NCBI RefSeq assembly: GCF_902702915.1 | Contig: NZ_LR738849.1 | Location: 1,922,001-1,986,000 of the forward strand | DNA: 64,000 nucleotides | Direction of reading: 5' to 3' | DNA from: Desulfovibrio sp. 86 | GTDB lineage: Bacteria > Desulfobacterota > Desulfovibrionia > Desulfovibrionales > Desulfovibrionaceae | Translations under genes and position numbers: made by a program | Notes under the pieces: generated by a model | What the model saw: the letters and a program-made list of their open reading frames with translations, nothing else | What the model was told of the DNA's origin: nothing | The model's database searches: none | Shown here: piece after piece, positions 16,183 through 28,450 of the stretch | Position numbering within the stretch: the stretch's first letter is position 1 | Layout of the letters: the number at the start of each line of letters is the position of its first letter

Positions 16183-18156
16183 ATGATACATATTACGATA
16201 ATCGCTCCATATCTCGAGATGAGCAAAGAAGTGGAAGCCTGCCAGCTTGTACTCAATGACCCCACCGTTGCCATTGAGGTCAAGGATCTGGTAGGCGTCG
16301 CCGCCTTGCAGCAGCTCCCCATCCATGCGGATGCGGTCATCAGCCGTGGGGCCACAGCCACTGCCTTGCGCAAGGCCTTGCCCCCGAACTGCATTCTGGT
16401 TGAACTGCCTGTCACGGGCGCGGATGTGCTTCGTGTGCTGCTCAAGGTAAAGGAGCGTGTGCCCTATTCCAGGATTGCCCTCGTAGCCCCACCCAATATG
16501 CTGAATGGGGTCGAGGAGATGATCCAGCTGCTTGATGAGCCGATACACAGTTATCCGGTGCTCGACGAAGAAACGGCCATCAAGCAGATACTGGCCTGCA
16601 AGAAAAAAGGGATTGAAATGGTGGTTGGCGGGTCTATGGTCACAACCCTTGCTGCCAGTTACGGCATGAACGCAGAAATGATATATTCGGGCAAAGATTC
16701 GGTGCTGCTTGCCATCAATGAAGCAGTACGTTCAGCCCGGCTGGCCCAAAGGGAGCGGGCCCGCTCGGAGCGGTTCAGAACGACCCTCGACCTTATTGAA
16801 GAAGTGATTTTTTCTTTCAACAGCGCGGGCGAACTCGCCGCGCAAAACGCAAAGGCGTTCAAGCTTCTGGCGGACTCGGCAGAGGGTGAGCACGCCAACG
16901 CCATCCCGAAACTGCGCGCATATGTGGAACGAGTGCTGAAAAAAGGGCGGTCAGAGACCGACATCATCATTGAAATCGGCAACAAGCTCGTTACCGGCAC
17001 AGTGCAGCCGGTCATTGACGGCCAATCGATAGTTGGCGCGGTGGCCGCCTTTCAGGAAGCTGGCGCGGTACATGACAGGGAAGTGGCGCTGCGCCACTCG
17101 TTCACCTCAAAGGGGCACCGCGCCAAATACAGCTTTCGGGACTGCGCCGGGGTCAGCGCAAAAATCAATAACACCGTAGACAGGGCGCGGCGCTTCAGCT
17201 CTGTGGACTCATCCATCCTTATTTATGGAGAAACAGGCACAGGCAAAGAAGTTTTTGCCCAGAGCATCCATGCGGAAAGCAAAAGAAAGAACGGGCCTTT
17301 TGTCGCCGTCAACTGTGCGGCGATCAATGACAACCTTCTTGAAAGCGAACTGTTCGGGTACGTCAGTGGCGCATTTACCGGGGCCAGAAAGAACGGCAAG
17401 CCCGGCATGTTTGAAATGGCCCACACCGGAACGATCTTTCTGGACGAAATTTCTGAAATCCCTTTCTGGCTGCAGGGCCGCCTGCTGCGCGTGCTGCAGG
17501 AACATGAGGTCATGCGCCTTGGGGACGACAAGGTCATTCCCGTTGATGTCAGGGTCATTGCCGCATCCAACAAGGATTTGCGGCAACTCGCCCGCGAAGG
17601 GAAGTTTCGTGCCGACCTGCTCTTTCGCCTGAATATTCTTGAATTGCACCTGCCGCCCTTACGGGAAAGAAAAGAGGACATACCCGCGCTTGTCACGTCC
17701 TTTCTCAGCTACTTCAACACCAAGTACAAAACAGGCAAGCTCATCTTGCAGGATGCGGCGCTCTGGCTGCTGATGCATTATGACTGGCCGGGGAATATCC
17801 GCGAATTGCGCAATATCTGTGAGCGAACCTGCGTTTTGAGCCCGCAGCATATTGTGACCGAAGAGGATCTGAAAAAAATACTGGAAAATGTGCTGCAGGC
17901 GGATATGCCGTCCCACTCCGCAGCATCTGCCGCCTCATCGGCCATGCCCAACGGGGCTGCTGCCCAGAGCGGGCCTGCGGAACAGGCCCACCTGGACAAA
18001 GCCGTTCTTGGCAGCAGCTACGCGGCAATACAACAGGCACTCGCCGCTACCCACGGGCATATGGGAAAAGCGGCGAGTCTGCTGGGCGTAAGCCGTGTTA
18101 CTTTGTGGCGTAAGCTGAAAGAGTACGAAAAGAGCGTATCCGGCGCTGCGGGCTAA
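16183..18156 (+). CDS. Sigma-54-dependent activator with PrpR-type sensor domain
   Basis: A 657-residue enhancer-binding protein. An N-terminal PrpR_N-like domain (MIHITIIAPYLEMSKEVEAC ... VISRGATATALRKAL) is joined by a PAS-like segment (about 205-320) to an AAA+ domain. That domain has Walker A GETGTGKE at 349-356, the sigma-54 contact GAFTGA at 396-401 and Walker B TIFLDEIS. A Fis-type helix-turn-helix (GHMGKAASLLGVSRVTLWRK) ends the protein. The ATG at 16183 is preferred; a longer frame would need a TTG at 16099. It is divergent from the Zn dehydrogenase and its sigma-54 promoter and converges on glycerate kinase. PrpR_N domains sense small carboxylic acids, so a three-carbon acid ligand is plausible. 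Confidence 0.9.
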   Translation: MIHITIIAPYLEMSKEVEACQLVLNDPTVAIEVKDLVGVAALQQLPIHADAVISRGATATALRKALPPNCILVELPVTGADVLRVLLKVKERVPYSRIALVAPPNMLNGVEEMIQLLDEPIHSYPVLDEETAIKQILACKKKGIEMVVGGSMVTTLAASYGMNAEMIYSGKDSVLLAINEAVRSARLAQRERARSERFRTTLDLIEEVIFSFNSAGELAAQNAKAFKLLADSAEGEHANAIPKLRAYVERVLKKGRSETDIIIEIGNKLVTGTVQPVIDGQSIVGAVAAFQEAGAVHDREVALRHSFTSKGHRAKYSFRDCAGVSAKINNTVDRARRFSSVDSSILIYGETGTGKEVFAQSIHAESKRKNGPFVAVNCAAINDNLLESELFGYVSGAFTGARKNGKPGMFEMAHTGTIFLDEISEIPFWLQGRLLRVLQEHEVMRLGDDKVIPVDVRVIAASNKDLRQLAREGKFRADLLFRLNILELHLPPLRERKEDIPALVTSFLSYFNTKYKTGKLILQDAALWLLMHYDWPGNIRELRNICERTCVLSPQHIVTEEDLKKILENVLQADMPSHSAASAASSAMPNGAAAQSGPAEQAHLDKAVLGSSYAAIQQALAATHGHMGKAASLLGVSRVTLWRKLKEYEKSVSGAAG

Positions 18157-18195
18157 GCCTTTCTGCCGCCTGGACCCAAAGGCTCCCTGGCAATT

Positions 18196-19338
18196 CTATG
18201 CCAGGCGCATTCCCACGGCCAGCAGGCGGCACGTGCGTTCAGCCGCCGCTTCAACAAGCGTTTCGCCTTTGGCAATGCAGTCCTCAAGCGAGGCTGGCCC
18301 GGCCGGGCAACCCGCAGCCGCGTCGATTCCTTGCGCGTAGATGGCTTCATACCCGTTATCCAGGCCGCCGGAAAGGCAGATCACAGGGATGTTTCTGGCT
18401 GCGGCGAGTTTTGCGACCCCGACGGGCGCCTTGCCATGCGTTGTCTGAAAATCAGTGTTGCCTTCGCCGGTAAAGACGAGGGACGCGCCCTCAAGCTTTT
18501 TCTCAAGGCCGATAACCTGCAAGACGATATCAATGCCGGAACGCAAGCGGGCGTTGGTAAAGAGCAGCAGCCCAGCCCCGAGACCGCCCGCCGCGCCTGC
18601 TCCGGGGATGTCACGCACGGATTTGCCAAAGCTTTTTTCCGCCAGATCGGCATAGTGGGCCAAGGCTGCGTCCAGTTGCTGCACCATCGCGGGGGTAGCG
18701 CCCTTTTGGGGGCCAAAAACGGCAGACGCCCCGGTCGGCCCGCAGAGCGGGTTTGTCACGTCGCAGGCGACCATAATGTCAACTGAGGCAAGCCGGGGGT
18801 CCAGCGCGCTGCCGTCAATCCTGGCAAGCTCCTGCAGGGCCGCGCCGCCCTCGGGAAGTTCCTTGCCGGACGCGTCAAGAAAGCGTGCGCCCAGCGCACG
18901 GGCAAAACCGCTGCCCCCGTCATTGGTGGCGCTTCCGCCAATGCCGATGACAATGGCGGAAACCCCGGCGTCAAGGGCGGCGAGCACCAGTTGTCCGACG
19001 CCAAAAGTGCTTGCCAGCAAGGGATTTTTTTCTTCGGCGGCAAGCAGCATGAGCCCGGAAGCCGCCGCCATTTCGATTACCGCTGTGGCGCCGTTGTTGA
19101 TGAGCCCCCACTGCGCCACAACCGGAGTTCCCAGAGGGCCGGAAACCGTTGTCTGCCGTATTTCGCCCTGCGCGGCGGCAACAACCGTCTGCACTGTGCC
19201 CTCGCCCCCGTCGGCAATGGGAACATACTCAATGGCGGCGTCAGGGAAGATCCTGTGTATGCCCCGCCCCATCGCGCGCGCGACGGCTATGGCAGAGACG
19301 CTTCCTTTAAACGAATCGGGTGCGACTAGTATTTTCAT
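18196..19338 (-). CDS. garK: Glycerate 2-kinase, GarK/GlxK class
   Basis: A 380-residue kinase of the GarK/GlxK family, which phosphorylates D-glycerate to 2-phosphoglycerate. It begins MKILVAPDSFKGSVSAIAVA, the family's signature start, and has VPIADGGEGTVQT, GIGGSATNDGGSGFARALGA, CDVTNPLCGP and SLVFTGEGNTDFQT, all conserved family blocks. The ATG ending at 19338 has AGG eight bases upstream; a longer frame from 19368 is unlikely. It is the last gene of a same-strand run pyk-eno-garK with gaps of 40 to 63 bases, so its product is directly the substrate of the next enzyme in the run. The symbol reflects the family; the gene could equally be named glxK. Confidence 0.92.
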   Translation of the reverse strand: MKILVAPDSFKGSVSAIAVARAMGRGIHRIFPDAAIEYVPIADGGEGTVQTVVAAAQGEIRQTTVSGPLGTPVVAQWGLINNGATAVIEMAAASGLMLLAAEEKNPLLASTFGVGQLVLAALDAGVSAIVIGIGGSATNDGGSGFARALGARFLDASGKELPEGGAALQELARIDGSALDPRLASVDIMVACDVTNPLCGPTGASAVFGPQKGATPAMVQQLDAALAHYADLAEKSFGKSVRDIPGAGAAGGLGAGLLLFTNARLRSGIDIVLQVIGLEKKLEGASLVFTGEGNTDFQTTHGKAPVGVAKLAAARNIPVICLSGGLDNGYEAIYAQGIDAAAGCPAGPASLEDCIAKGETLVEAAAERTCRLLAVGMRLA

Positions 19339-19401
19339 ATGCTTACCTGCGTGATTGATCTGCTGCAATGCGCTCGCCTATCTCATTGGCGCAACAAACT
19401 G

Positions 19402-22132
<2,731 letters not shown>

Positions 22133-22567
22133 CTTTTTGCCCCAAATGCTATAAATTAAGGTTAGTTGCCGCGCAGTGGCCGCAATAAAAAAAAGAGCAG
22201 TGTGCAAGATACCACTGGGGACTTTTTTTCGACATGGTATGAAAGACATAAATTATGCAGAAAAATCGTATCGGGTAACAAGCGGGCCGGCGTTATCACC
22301 GTGCTCCGGGGCATCGGGCGATTGTATTGTGGCGGGGAATGACGAAAAAAGGCGGGCGGGAGAGAAAAACCAGCAGCGTGACGTCAGCGCCTGCGGGCAT
22401 GCGCGGCGCTGACAGGTAATCTCTCCGGAAAAAAGTAGAATTTCCGGGAATAAGCAATCAGGAGATGTTACGATGAAAAGAGCCTGATTCACGGCCAGTC
22501 AAATCTTGGCGCTCGTAAGGCAGGCCGAGAATGGGGGCACGGCCCCGGATTTTGCCGTGAGCACGGC
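22133..22567. other. Intergenic region without a recognisable gene
   Basis: The part next to 22133 must hold the promoter of pyk-eno-garK. A CGGCCACTGCGCGGCAA stretch on the minus strand near 22170-22190 has GG and GC ten bases apart but is a poor sigma-54 match otherwise. I see no ORF with family features and no clear RNA structure. Confidence 0.4.
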
Positions 22568-22790
22568 ATGAGCAGCGCGTCTTTTTACGGCAGTGCCAAA
22601 AACTATCTGGTAAAAGAAGAACTGGAGTCCTTGGGCCGTATCGTTAACGCGTGGCTGGATTTGCCGAGGATAGGGCCCGGCGCAATATTCCTCCCATGAC
22701 CATGGAAGATTGGGCCAAGCGCCTGGGCGGCTTTCTGGAGTACACCGAGCGGGATATTTTACAGGGCAGCGGCAACGTCAGCCCTGAGAG
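22568..22790 (+). pseudogene. RhuM-family protein, frameshifted C-terminal remnant
   Basis: One frame reads SFYGSAKNYLVKEELESLGR followed by IVNAWLD, and after a one-base loss at about 22661 the next frame reads GFAEDRARRNIPPMTMEDWA then KRLGGFLEYTERDILQGSGN. Together these match the RhuM virulence-associated family (FYGRAKNYL ... LNRIV ... WLDFAEDQA ... MTMxDW ... FLxFNERDIL). The remnant runs into the end of the convergent tetR gene. No N-terminal part is visible. Confidence 0.75.
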
Positions 22791-23416
22791 GACATCCCGA
22801 AGGAATATCCTGCCGCCGTCAGCAGGGCGTCCAGGTTGGCGCGATACGCGCCGACAATGTCCTGTGGCGCCAGATCGCCCATAATCCCTTGCCAGAGGAC
22901 GCCCTGAATGAGCGGAGCCATGATCAGTTGCGGATGTTCGCATACCGGGCCGCTCAGGCCAACCTCACGCATGTGGTGCTGCAACGCGGTAAGCGTGCTG
23001 ACGATCTGTTCGAGGTAGGGCCGCACCAGCAAGGGATTGTGCAGTCCTTCGGCATGGATGAGGCGAATGATCTGCATGCTGCGGGAGACGCCGTTATTTT
23101 GCAGAAAGGGCTGGGCCATGCGCCAGAGGCGCTCGTGCAGGGGTAGCTCCGTGCGGGCCAGCATCGCCCTGATGCTCTGGTGCAGGGCAAGAAGGTCTTC
23201 GAGCGCCAGAGTGTTAAAGATATCCTTTTTGTCGGCGAAATGAATATATATGGTTCCCTTGGCGACTTTGGCGGCGCGGGCTATGTCTTCCACGCGGGCA
23301 GCGGCAAAGCCGTGCGCCGAAAAAACCTCCAGGGCGGCATCCAGAATGGCCTTACGGCGGCTTTCATTTTTTATTTCGCGTTTCGTGGGCTCAGGTCGCA
23401 CGGATGTTTCCGACAT
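22778..23416 (-). CDS. TetR-family repressor of the efflux operon
   Basis: A 212-residue repressor. The N-terminal helix-turn-helix is classic: RRKAILDAALEVFSAHGFAA, then RVEDIARAAKVAKGTIYIHF and ADKKDIF. The remainder is a helical ligand domain. The ATG ending at 23416 follows AGGAGATAGAC and lies right after the transporter stop, so it is the third gene of the emrA-emrB-tetR operon. A 32-bp palindrome upstream of emrA is its likely operator, which would make the operon autoregulated and inducible by a transported compound. A longer frame up to 23842 is only a shadow of the transporter gene. Confidence 0.92.
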   Translation of the reverse strand: MSETSVRPEPTKREIKNESRRKAILDAALEVFSAHGFAAARVEDIARAAKVAKGTIYIHFADKKDIFNTLALEDLLALHQSIRAMLARTELPLHERLWRMAQPFLQNNGVSRSMQIIRLIHAEGLHNPLLVRPYLEQIVSTLTALQHHMREVGLSGPVCEHPQLIMAPLIQGVLWQGIMGDLAPQDIVGAYRANLDALLTAAGYSFGMSSQG

Positions 23417-23418
23417 GT

Positions 23419-25011
23419 CTATCTCCTGCGTTGCGGCGCGGGCGCGAGCCACACCAGTCCGGCCATGAGGCAATACGCCCAGCCTCCGGCCCAAAACAGT
23501 TCGTTGAATCCCACAAGAAAGCCCTGGCGCGTCACTTCCTGATTGATCCATGCCGTTGCCTGCATAGCGCTCATGCCCATGCCTTGCAAACCCTGCATGG
23601 CCTGGGCAAAAGGGAAGCTGGCGTCGGTCATGCCTTCGGCAAAGCGTACATGGTGCAGGGCCTCCAGCCGTTCCCACTGGGTCATGACCAGCGAAGAACC
23701 TATGGAACCGCCCAGAGTGCGCAGGCAGGAGGAAAGGCTCATGGCGCTGGCAATGTCGCTGCCAGGTATGCCGTTGAGGCTGAGACTGGTCAGGGGCATA
23801 AAAAAGAGCGCAACAGCCAGCCCTTGCACAAATTGTGGCCACATGACGAAGGATACGTCCATGTTAGGGGCAAAATAGCTGCGCCAAAAAAAACACAGGG
23901 CGAAGATCACAAAACTGATGCTGGCCAGCACGCGCATGTCCAGCTTGGCGGCATTTTTCCCTAAAATAGGCGAGATAAAAAGAGAAAATATGCCAATAGG
24001 AGCCAGGGTAAAGCCTGCCCACATGGCGGTGTAGCCCATGCGCGTCTGGAGCATCATGGGCATGAGCACTACCGATGCGAAATACAGCATGAACCCTAAA
24101 AATATGCAAATAGTGCCAACAGTAAAGCTGCGGTGGCGAAAAAGTGAAAGATCCACCACAGGGTCTTTTTCCGTTAATTCCCATGCTACGAAAAATACCA
24201 GAGCGATGGCCGCAACAACACCAAATCCGAGAATTAAAGGGGAGGAGAACCAGTCATGGTCCTTGCCTTCATCCAGCATCAGTTGCAGGGAACCCACGCC
24301 CAGCACCAGCAGTATCAGACCGATCTTGTCTACGGGTGCGCGCATCACAGGGGTTTCGCGTCCCTCCAGAACTAAACGCAGGGTCATCAGGCAGAAAATG
24401 CCCAGGGGCACATTGACAAAGAAAATCCAGTTCCATGAAAAGTCGTCGCAAATATAGCCGCCGAGAATGGGTCCCAGAATGGGACCGACCACGATAGTCA
24501 TGGACCACATGGCCAGGGCGAGGCCGCGTTTTTCCGGCGGGTAGCAGGTCAGCAACAGGCTTTGGGACAGGGGAATCAGCGGCCCGGCGGCCGCCCCCTG
24601 AATAATGCGCGCGGCGATAAGCATGAGCAGAGAATGGGAAAGCCCGCAGAGCAGCGACGCCAGCACAAAGAAAAAGGTGGCCAGGGTAAAAACGCGCACC
24701 TCGCCGAAACGCCGCGCCAGCCAGCCGGTAAGGGGAATGGCGATGGCGTTGGCGACGCCATAAAAGGTGATGACCAGCGTGCCCTGAGAGGCGGCCACCC
24801 CCAGGTTGCCCGCAATGGTGGGCAGAGCCACGTTGGCGATGGTGGTGTCCAGAACGGTCATGGCCGTGACCAGGGCAATGCTCACCGTGGCCAGTACGCG
24901 CATGCCTCCGGGCAGCGGCTCCACAGACCGCACCTCAGGAGACGGGGCCGCAGTGGCGGCATCTTTTTCGCCGGGTTTGGACGGCAGGGTCTGATGTGCC
25001 GGAGAACTCAT
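23419..25011 (-). CDS. emrB: DHA2-family (EmrB/QacA) multidrug efflux MFS transporter
   Basis: A 530-residue inner-membrane drug:proton antiporter with fourteen hydrophobic segments, the DHA2 layout. Signature parts are TVLDTTIANVALPTIAGNLG in helix 1, WLARRFGEVRVFTLATFFF for motif A, and the motif C region SMTIVVGPILGPILGGYI. It is sandwiched between a membrane-fusion protein gene and tetR with gaps of 2 bases on each side, so the three are one transcript. It probably works with the fusion protein and an outer-membrane channel encoded elsewhere. The symbol reflects the family. Confidence 0.9.
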   Translation of the reverse strand: MSSPAHQTLPSKPGEKDAATAAPSPEVRSVEPLPGGMRVLATVSIALVTAMTVLDTTIANVALPTIAGNLGVAASQGTLVITFYGVANAIAIPLTGWLARRFGEVRVFTLATFFFVLASLLCGLSHSLLMLIAARIIQGAAAGPLIPLSQSLLLTCYPPEKRGLALAMWSMTIVVGPILGPILGGYICDDFSWNWIFFVNVPLGIFCLMTLRLVLEGRETPVMRAPVDKIGLILLVLGVGSLQLMLDEGKDHDWFSSPLILGFGVVAAIALVFFVAWELTEKDPVVDLSLFRHRSFTVGTICIFLGFMLYFASVVLMPMMLQTRMGYTAMWAGFTLAPIGIFSLFISPILGKNAAKLDMRVLASISFVIFALCFFWRSYFAPNMDVSFVMWPQFVQGLAVALFFMPLTSLSLNGIPGSDIASAMSLSSCLRTLGGSIGSSLVMTQWERLEALHHVRFAEGMTDASFPFAQAMQGLQGMGMSAMQATAWINQEVTRQGFLVGFNELFWAGGWAYCLMAGLVWLAPAPQRRR

Positions 25012-25013
25012 GC

Positions 25014-26237
25014 TCAGCGCTCCGTTGCCCCGTTGTCGGACGGGCTGTTTTGGGCAATGACGCTGCGGATGCGCTCTTCAATGGGCTCCATGTCCGGCTC
25101 CGTACCCCGCGCCGTCAGCACGGGCGGGAGGGGACGCTGCCGCGCGGCGTCGGTCAGCAGCGGACCCGAGGCATCATCGATGTTCACCGTCACCAGGGAA
25201 GACAGGCCGATAAGCAAAGAATGCCGTGCTGCGTCTCCGCCTTCCAGTTCAATGCGCACCGGTACCCGCTGAACGACCTTGATCCAGTTGCCTGTGGCGT
25301 TCTGGGCCGGAATCAGCGCAAAGGCACTGCCCGTGCCGGCGGAAAATCCCGCCACACGGCCCTGATAAGTCACCCCCGATCCGTGCATGTCCACCCTGAT
25401 GGAGGCGGGCTGGCCCACGCGCATATGACGCAACTGCACTTCCTTGAAATTGGCCTCCACCCACAGGCTGTTAAGAGGAATAACGGCCATGAGCGGCGTT
25501 CCCGCAGCGACCACCTGGCCGGATTGCACGCTGCGCTGGGCCACCTGCCCATCCACGGGGCTGCGTATGACTGTGCGCTCCAGCGTCAGCCAGCATTCAC
25601 GCACCCTGGCCGCAGCCTGGCGCACCATGGGCTGATCCTCCACCGGGCCGTGCAGCAATTGGGCGTCCAGGGCCTTCTGGCGCTGGCGGGCCGCATCCAG
25701 TTGCGCTGTGGAGCTTTTGACCTGCGCGTGGAAGTCCTGCACCTCTTCCAGGCGCACGGCCTTTTCGCGCCCCAAAATTTCGCGGCGGCGCAGATTGGTG
25801 ATGCCCTGTTCCAACGTCACTTCCGCAACCTTGATCAGCGCCAGGCTTTCGCGCCGCTGCGCCTCAAGACGGGCAATCTCCCGCACCACCGAGGCGAGAT
25901 CCACCAGCGCGCGGTCCAGGGCCAGACGCGCATCGTCGTCATCCAGACGCACCAGGGGCTGCCCGGCGCGCACGCTGTCCGTATCATCGGCCAACACCGA
26001 CACCACACGTCCTGAAATTTGGGACATGATACGCACAACATTGCCGGAAACATAGGCGTCATCAGTGTTTTCCTCAAAGCGCCACACAAAAAACCAGCAC
26101 GCCGCCCAGGCCAGCAAAGCCGCTGCCATGAGCAAGCCCAACACGAGCATTATCCGCGTACGGCGCGAAGAAGGCGGCCGTTTTTTCATGGAAGGCTCTT
26201 GAGCCTGGGGGGAGGATACGGATGTGGAATCAGACAT
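25014..26237 (-). CDS. emrA: HlyD/EmrA-type membrane fusion protein
   Basis: A 407-residue periplasmic adaptor. A cytoplasmic basic start (MKKRPPSSRRTR) leads into a single membrane anchor (IMLVLGLLMAAALLAWAACW). Then follow the EmrA-type lipoyl half ENTDDAYVSGNVVRIMSQIS, a coiled-coil hairpin (about 105-225), and the second half RSPVDGQVAQRSVQSGQVVA with a beta barrel LWVEANFKEVQLRHMRVGQP. It bridges the inner-membrane transporter to an outer-membrane factor. An alternative start at Met17 is possible because the ribosome site at the first ATG is weak. Confidence 0.9.
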   Translation of the reverse strand: MSDSTSVSSPQAQEPSMKKRPPSSRRTRIMLVLGLLMAAALLAWAACWFFVWRFEENTDDAYVSGNVVRIMSQISGRVVSVLADDTDSVRAGQPLVRLDDDDARLALDRALVDLASVVREIARLEAQRRESLALIKVAEVTLEQGITNLRRREILGREKAVRLEEVQDFHAQVKSSTAQLDAARQRQKALDAQLLHGPVEDQPMVRQAAARVRECWLTLERTVIRSPVDGQVAQRSVQSGQVVAAGTPLMAVIPLNSLWVEANFKEVQLRHMRVGQPASIRVDMHGSGVTYQGRVAGFSAGTGSAFALIPAQNATGNWIKVVQRVPVRIELEGGDAARHSLLIGLSSLVTVNIDDASGPLLTDAARQRPLPPVLTARGTEPDMEPIEERIRSVIAQNSPSDNGATER

Positions 26238-26246
26238 GGTGAACCC

Positions 26247-26278
26247 CTTAATAAAACTGACTGGTCAGTTTTATTAAG
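26247..26278. promoter_or_regulatory. 32-bp perfect palindrome, probable TetR operator
   Basis: CTTAATAAAACTGAC and its exact reverse complement GTCAGTTTTATTAAG flank a TG centre, ten bases upstream of emrA. The core ACTGAC-TG-GTCAGT is typical of TetR-family operators, and the gene for such a regulator closes this operon. Confidence 0.85.
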
Positions 26279-26705
26279 AGAGGCTTCAAAAATCAAGAGA
26301 AAGTTTGATGGAAGTCCAGGTTCTGCGAATCAAGGCATCAAGCCTTGTGCTGCAAGAAGACGGCCATGCACAGCCGATATTGTGAAGGAACTGTCGGCGT
26401 TTCTGTGATGGCAGGACTACGCGCCCGCTTTGCACGATGTGCCTGAGGCGAGAAGTATTCATGGAAGGGGAAAGCGCCTGATGGGCAACATCCCAGACCT
26501 GGTTTTTGAAGTTACGGTTGCCCTGTTTGCCCTGACGAGGGGCATCCATCTGATGTCCACACTTGTTGCCGTTACGCAGTGTCAGGGCGTGTAGCCGCGT
26601 GTGCCCATAGCCTGAAATGTTTGTAATAATCTAAAATCAGTATCTAAAAAGACCTGTCTATTCGACTGCCAGGCACATAATTTTGTCAAATATGGGCATG
26701 GTTCA
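26279..26705. other. Intergenic region, no gene recognised
   Basis: Open frames here are short and lack family features. The divergent promoter elements of the emrAB operon probably occupy the first part. Confidence 0.4.
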
Positions 26706-26921
26706 AAGAAATTTATCTCGAACGGCTTCCGGCATGATGTGATCAATCTTCAACTGTCACATGCTCTGGAACAAGATGCAGCCAAAACGCTTTATGACAA
26801 GGTGCAGCTTTTGCCGAAGAGCCGGGAAATGATGAAAACCTATGCCGACTATCTCGAAGAATTGCGGGAACAAGCAACGCAGAAAAAGGCAGCATACGAC
26901 AGCCATGATGCCGGGGTGTGA
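26706..26921 (+). pseudogene. P4-type (DUF4102) integrase, C-terminal remnant
   Basis: The frame reads SNGFRHDVINLQLSHALEQD, then AAKTLYDKVQLLPKSREMMK and TYADYLEEL. This fits the C-terminal end of P4-like integrases (GF-x-DVIE-x-QLAH ... AAYDR ... ER-x-x-M-x-x-WADYL), including the LSH version of the second box and the catalytic Tyr in TLYDK. Nothing upstream encodes the rest. It lies at the left edge of an AT-rich stretch that runs to about 29 kb. Bases 26922-27437 show no gene. Confidence 0.68.
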
Positions 26922-27437
26922 CTGCTTTTGCTCCGCGGCACTTTTAAGGGTGTCACTCGTAACCGCTGCGCCGCCCCTTTTGTATTTCCAAGCTCCAAAA
27001 AGCAGCCTTATGTTGCTCATGTTGCCGAGCTGTCAATTAACGCGCACTTTTTCCGTTCCGGGCAACAATGGACAACATCCGGCAACTTCGAGCTCAAAGA
27101 TTGAGGGCCAGACATGTAACGTACTATACCTTCGGTATGAACTTTACGACCTGCCTTTCTGGTAAGAGCTTATTGCAGCCTGTCCTGCTCAATTGAGGAC
27201 ACTTATGGGCAATCTCGATATTTCCCTTTAAAATATTGTCAATACGGCCTTCTTGATGTTGTATTGAGACAAATTGAGGCTAGCCAAATAACGCTTTGGG
27301 CAGGTTGCCGCCAATAAATTTATAAAATAAATAAAATAATACAGCATGTTATGAATTATTTGTAAAAAGAACCTTATATATTGACACGGGCCAACGAAAC
27401 GACTAAGAATAGCTAAAGAATTAGCGAGGGGGTCGTC

Positions 27438-28223
27438 ATGAGTGAAGAAGAAAAAAAAACCAAGCCAAAGAGCAGAGAATATCCTGCGAATACTCTGAGT
27501 AAGACTCTTGAATTCCTAGAAAAATTTAAAGGATACCCGCAAGGCAAGCCCATATCCTATGATGCTGCTGCCAAGGAGTTGGGCGTAAGCTCAAATACCA
27601 AGTCTTTTCGGTACTTGATTAGCTCTGCCCGCCAGTATGGCCTTATTTCAACTGCAGCCGGGCAAACCATGTTAATGCTTGAACCTGCTAGTCGCTTAAT
27701 TCGGCCGACTGAACAAGAAAATATACTCCGGCAGTTAAAAATCGAATGCTTTAAAACGCCCAGGATGTACAGCGAACTCATTGCCCAATATCAAGGGCAA
27801 TCTATGCCAGCGATTACAACCCTTGAAAATGTTCTAATAAACTACCATGGGATCGTGCAAACTATTGCCAAAAATGCAGCAAAAACATTCATTGATACAG
27901 CGAACGAACTCGGTGTAGTAATAAATGGCGTAATAGATTTGGAAGTAACACATGATCTTAATCCTAATTCCAATAAAGAGATTCAAAAAGATGAAGATTC
28001 TCAAAAAAATGAAACAGGTATACAGAATGATTTGACAGATATAGTTCCCAGTATGAAGCAATCGGATTCGGAAGAGTTTGCACTTCCCATCACTGTTCCC
28101 CTGAGTGAACAGCGAAGAGCGATACTTCACATGCCAATAAATACAGAAAAGGAAGATGCTGAGTATGTTCTTGAGATGATAACGCTTATGTTTAGGAAGC
28201 TGTACGGAATTAATCGCGCATAA
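27438..28223 (+). CDS. Orphan winged-helix-like protein of unknown function
   Basis: A 261-residue soluble protein. The N-terminal half (residues 15-80) has the pattern YPANTLSKTLEFLEKFK, ISYDAAAKELGVSSNTKSFR and YLISSARQYGLIS, which looks like a winged-helix unit in which a segment is scored for similarity to neighbours. A second similar unit may follow (FKTPRMYSELIAQYQ ... PAITTLENVLINYHGI). A polar Asn/Asp/Lys linker at 175-215 leads to PLSEQRRAILHMPINTEKED and a helical end. Proteins with this outline occur next to defence genes, but I cannot name a family with confidence. It begins after GAGGGGG. The gene is AT-rich and stands alone. Confidence 0.7.
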   Translation: MSEEEKKTKPKSREYPANTLSKTLEFLEKFKGYPQGKPISYDAAAKELGVSSNTKSFRYLISSARQYGLISTAAGQTMLMLEPASRLIRPTEQENILRQLKIECFKTPRMYSELIAQYQGQSMPAITTLENVLINYHGIVQTIAKNAAKTFIDTANELGVVINGVIDLEVTHDLNPNSNKEIQKDEDSQKNETGIQNDLTDIVPSMKQSDSEEFALPITVPLSEQRRAILHMPINTEKEDAEYVLEMITLMFRKLYGINRA

Positions 28224-28310
28224 ACAATTTCTTGCATATATCAATGTTATTATTGAACAAATATTTTTGAAGGTTAATTATGCAAAAAAATAACATAGTT
28301 AAAAACGAGT

Positions 28311-28347
28311 AAGGGCACCGCTCACAACGTGGTGATAGGTGCCCCTT
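28311..28347. terminator. GC hairpin after the winged-helix gene
   Basis: AAGGGCACC pairs with GGTGCCCCTT across about 18 bases. There is no T run on the plus strand, so the role as terminator is uncertain; on the minus strand the stem is followed by ACTCGTTTTTAAC. Confidence 0.4.
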
Positions 28348-28450
28348 CACACAACTCCATCAGGAAATCGTGTTAACGTGGAAATTAATGCTAGTTCCTT
28401 TTGGTAGTTTTCGCAAGACCTATCGCCACTAAATACAATGGAGGATTCGG

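Noticed and set aside
23417..23842. N-terminal extension of the tetR frame to 23842
   Set aside because: It lies wholly inside the efflux transporter gene; the ATG ending at 23416 has a good ribosome site and starts the conserved protein.
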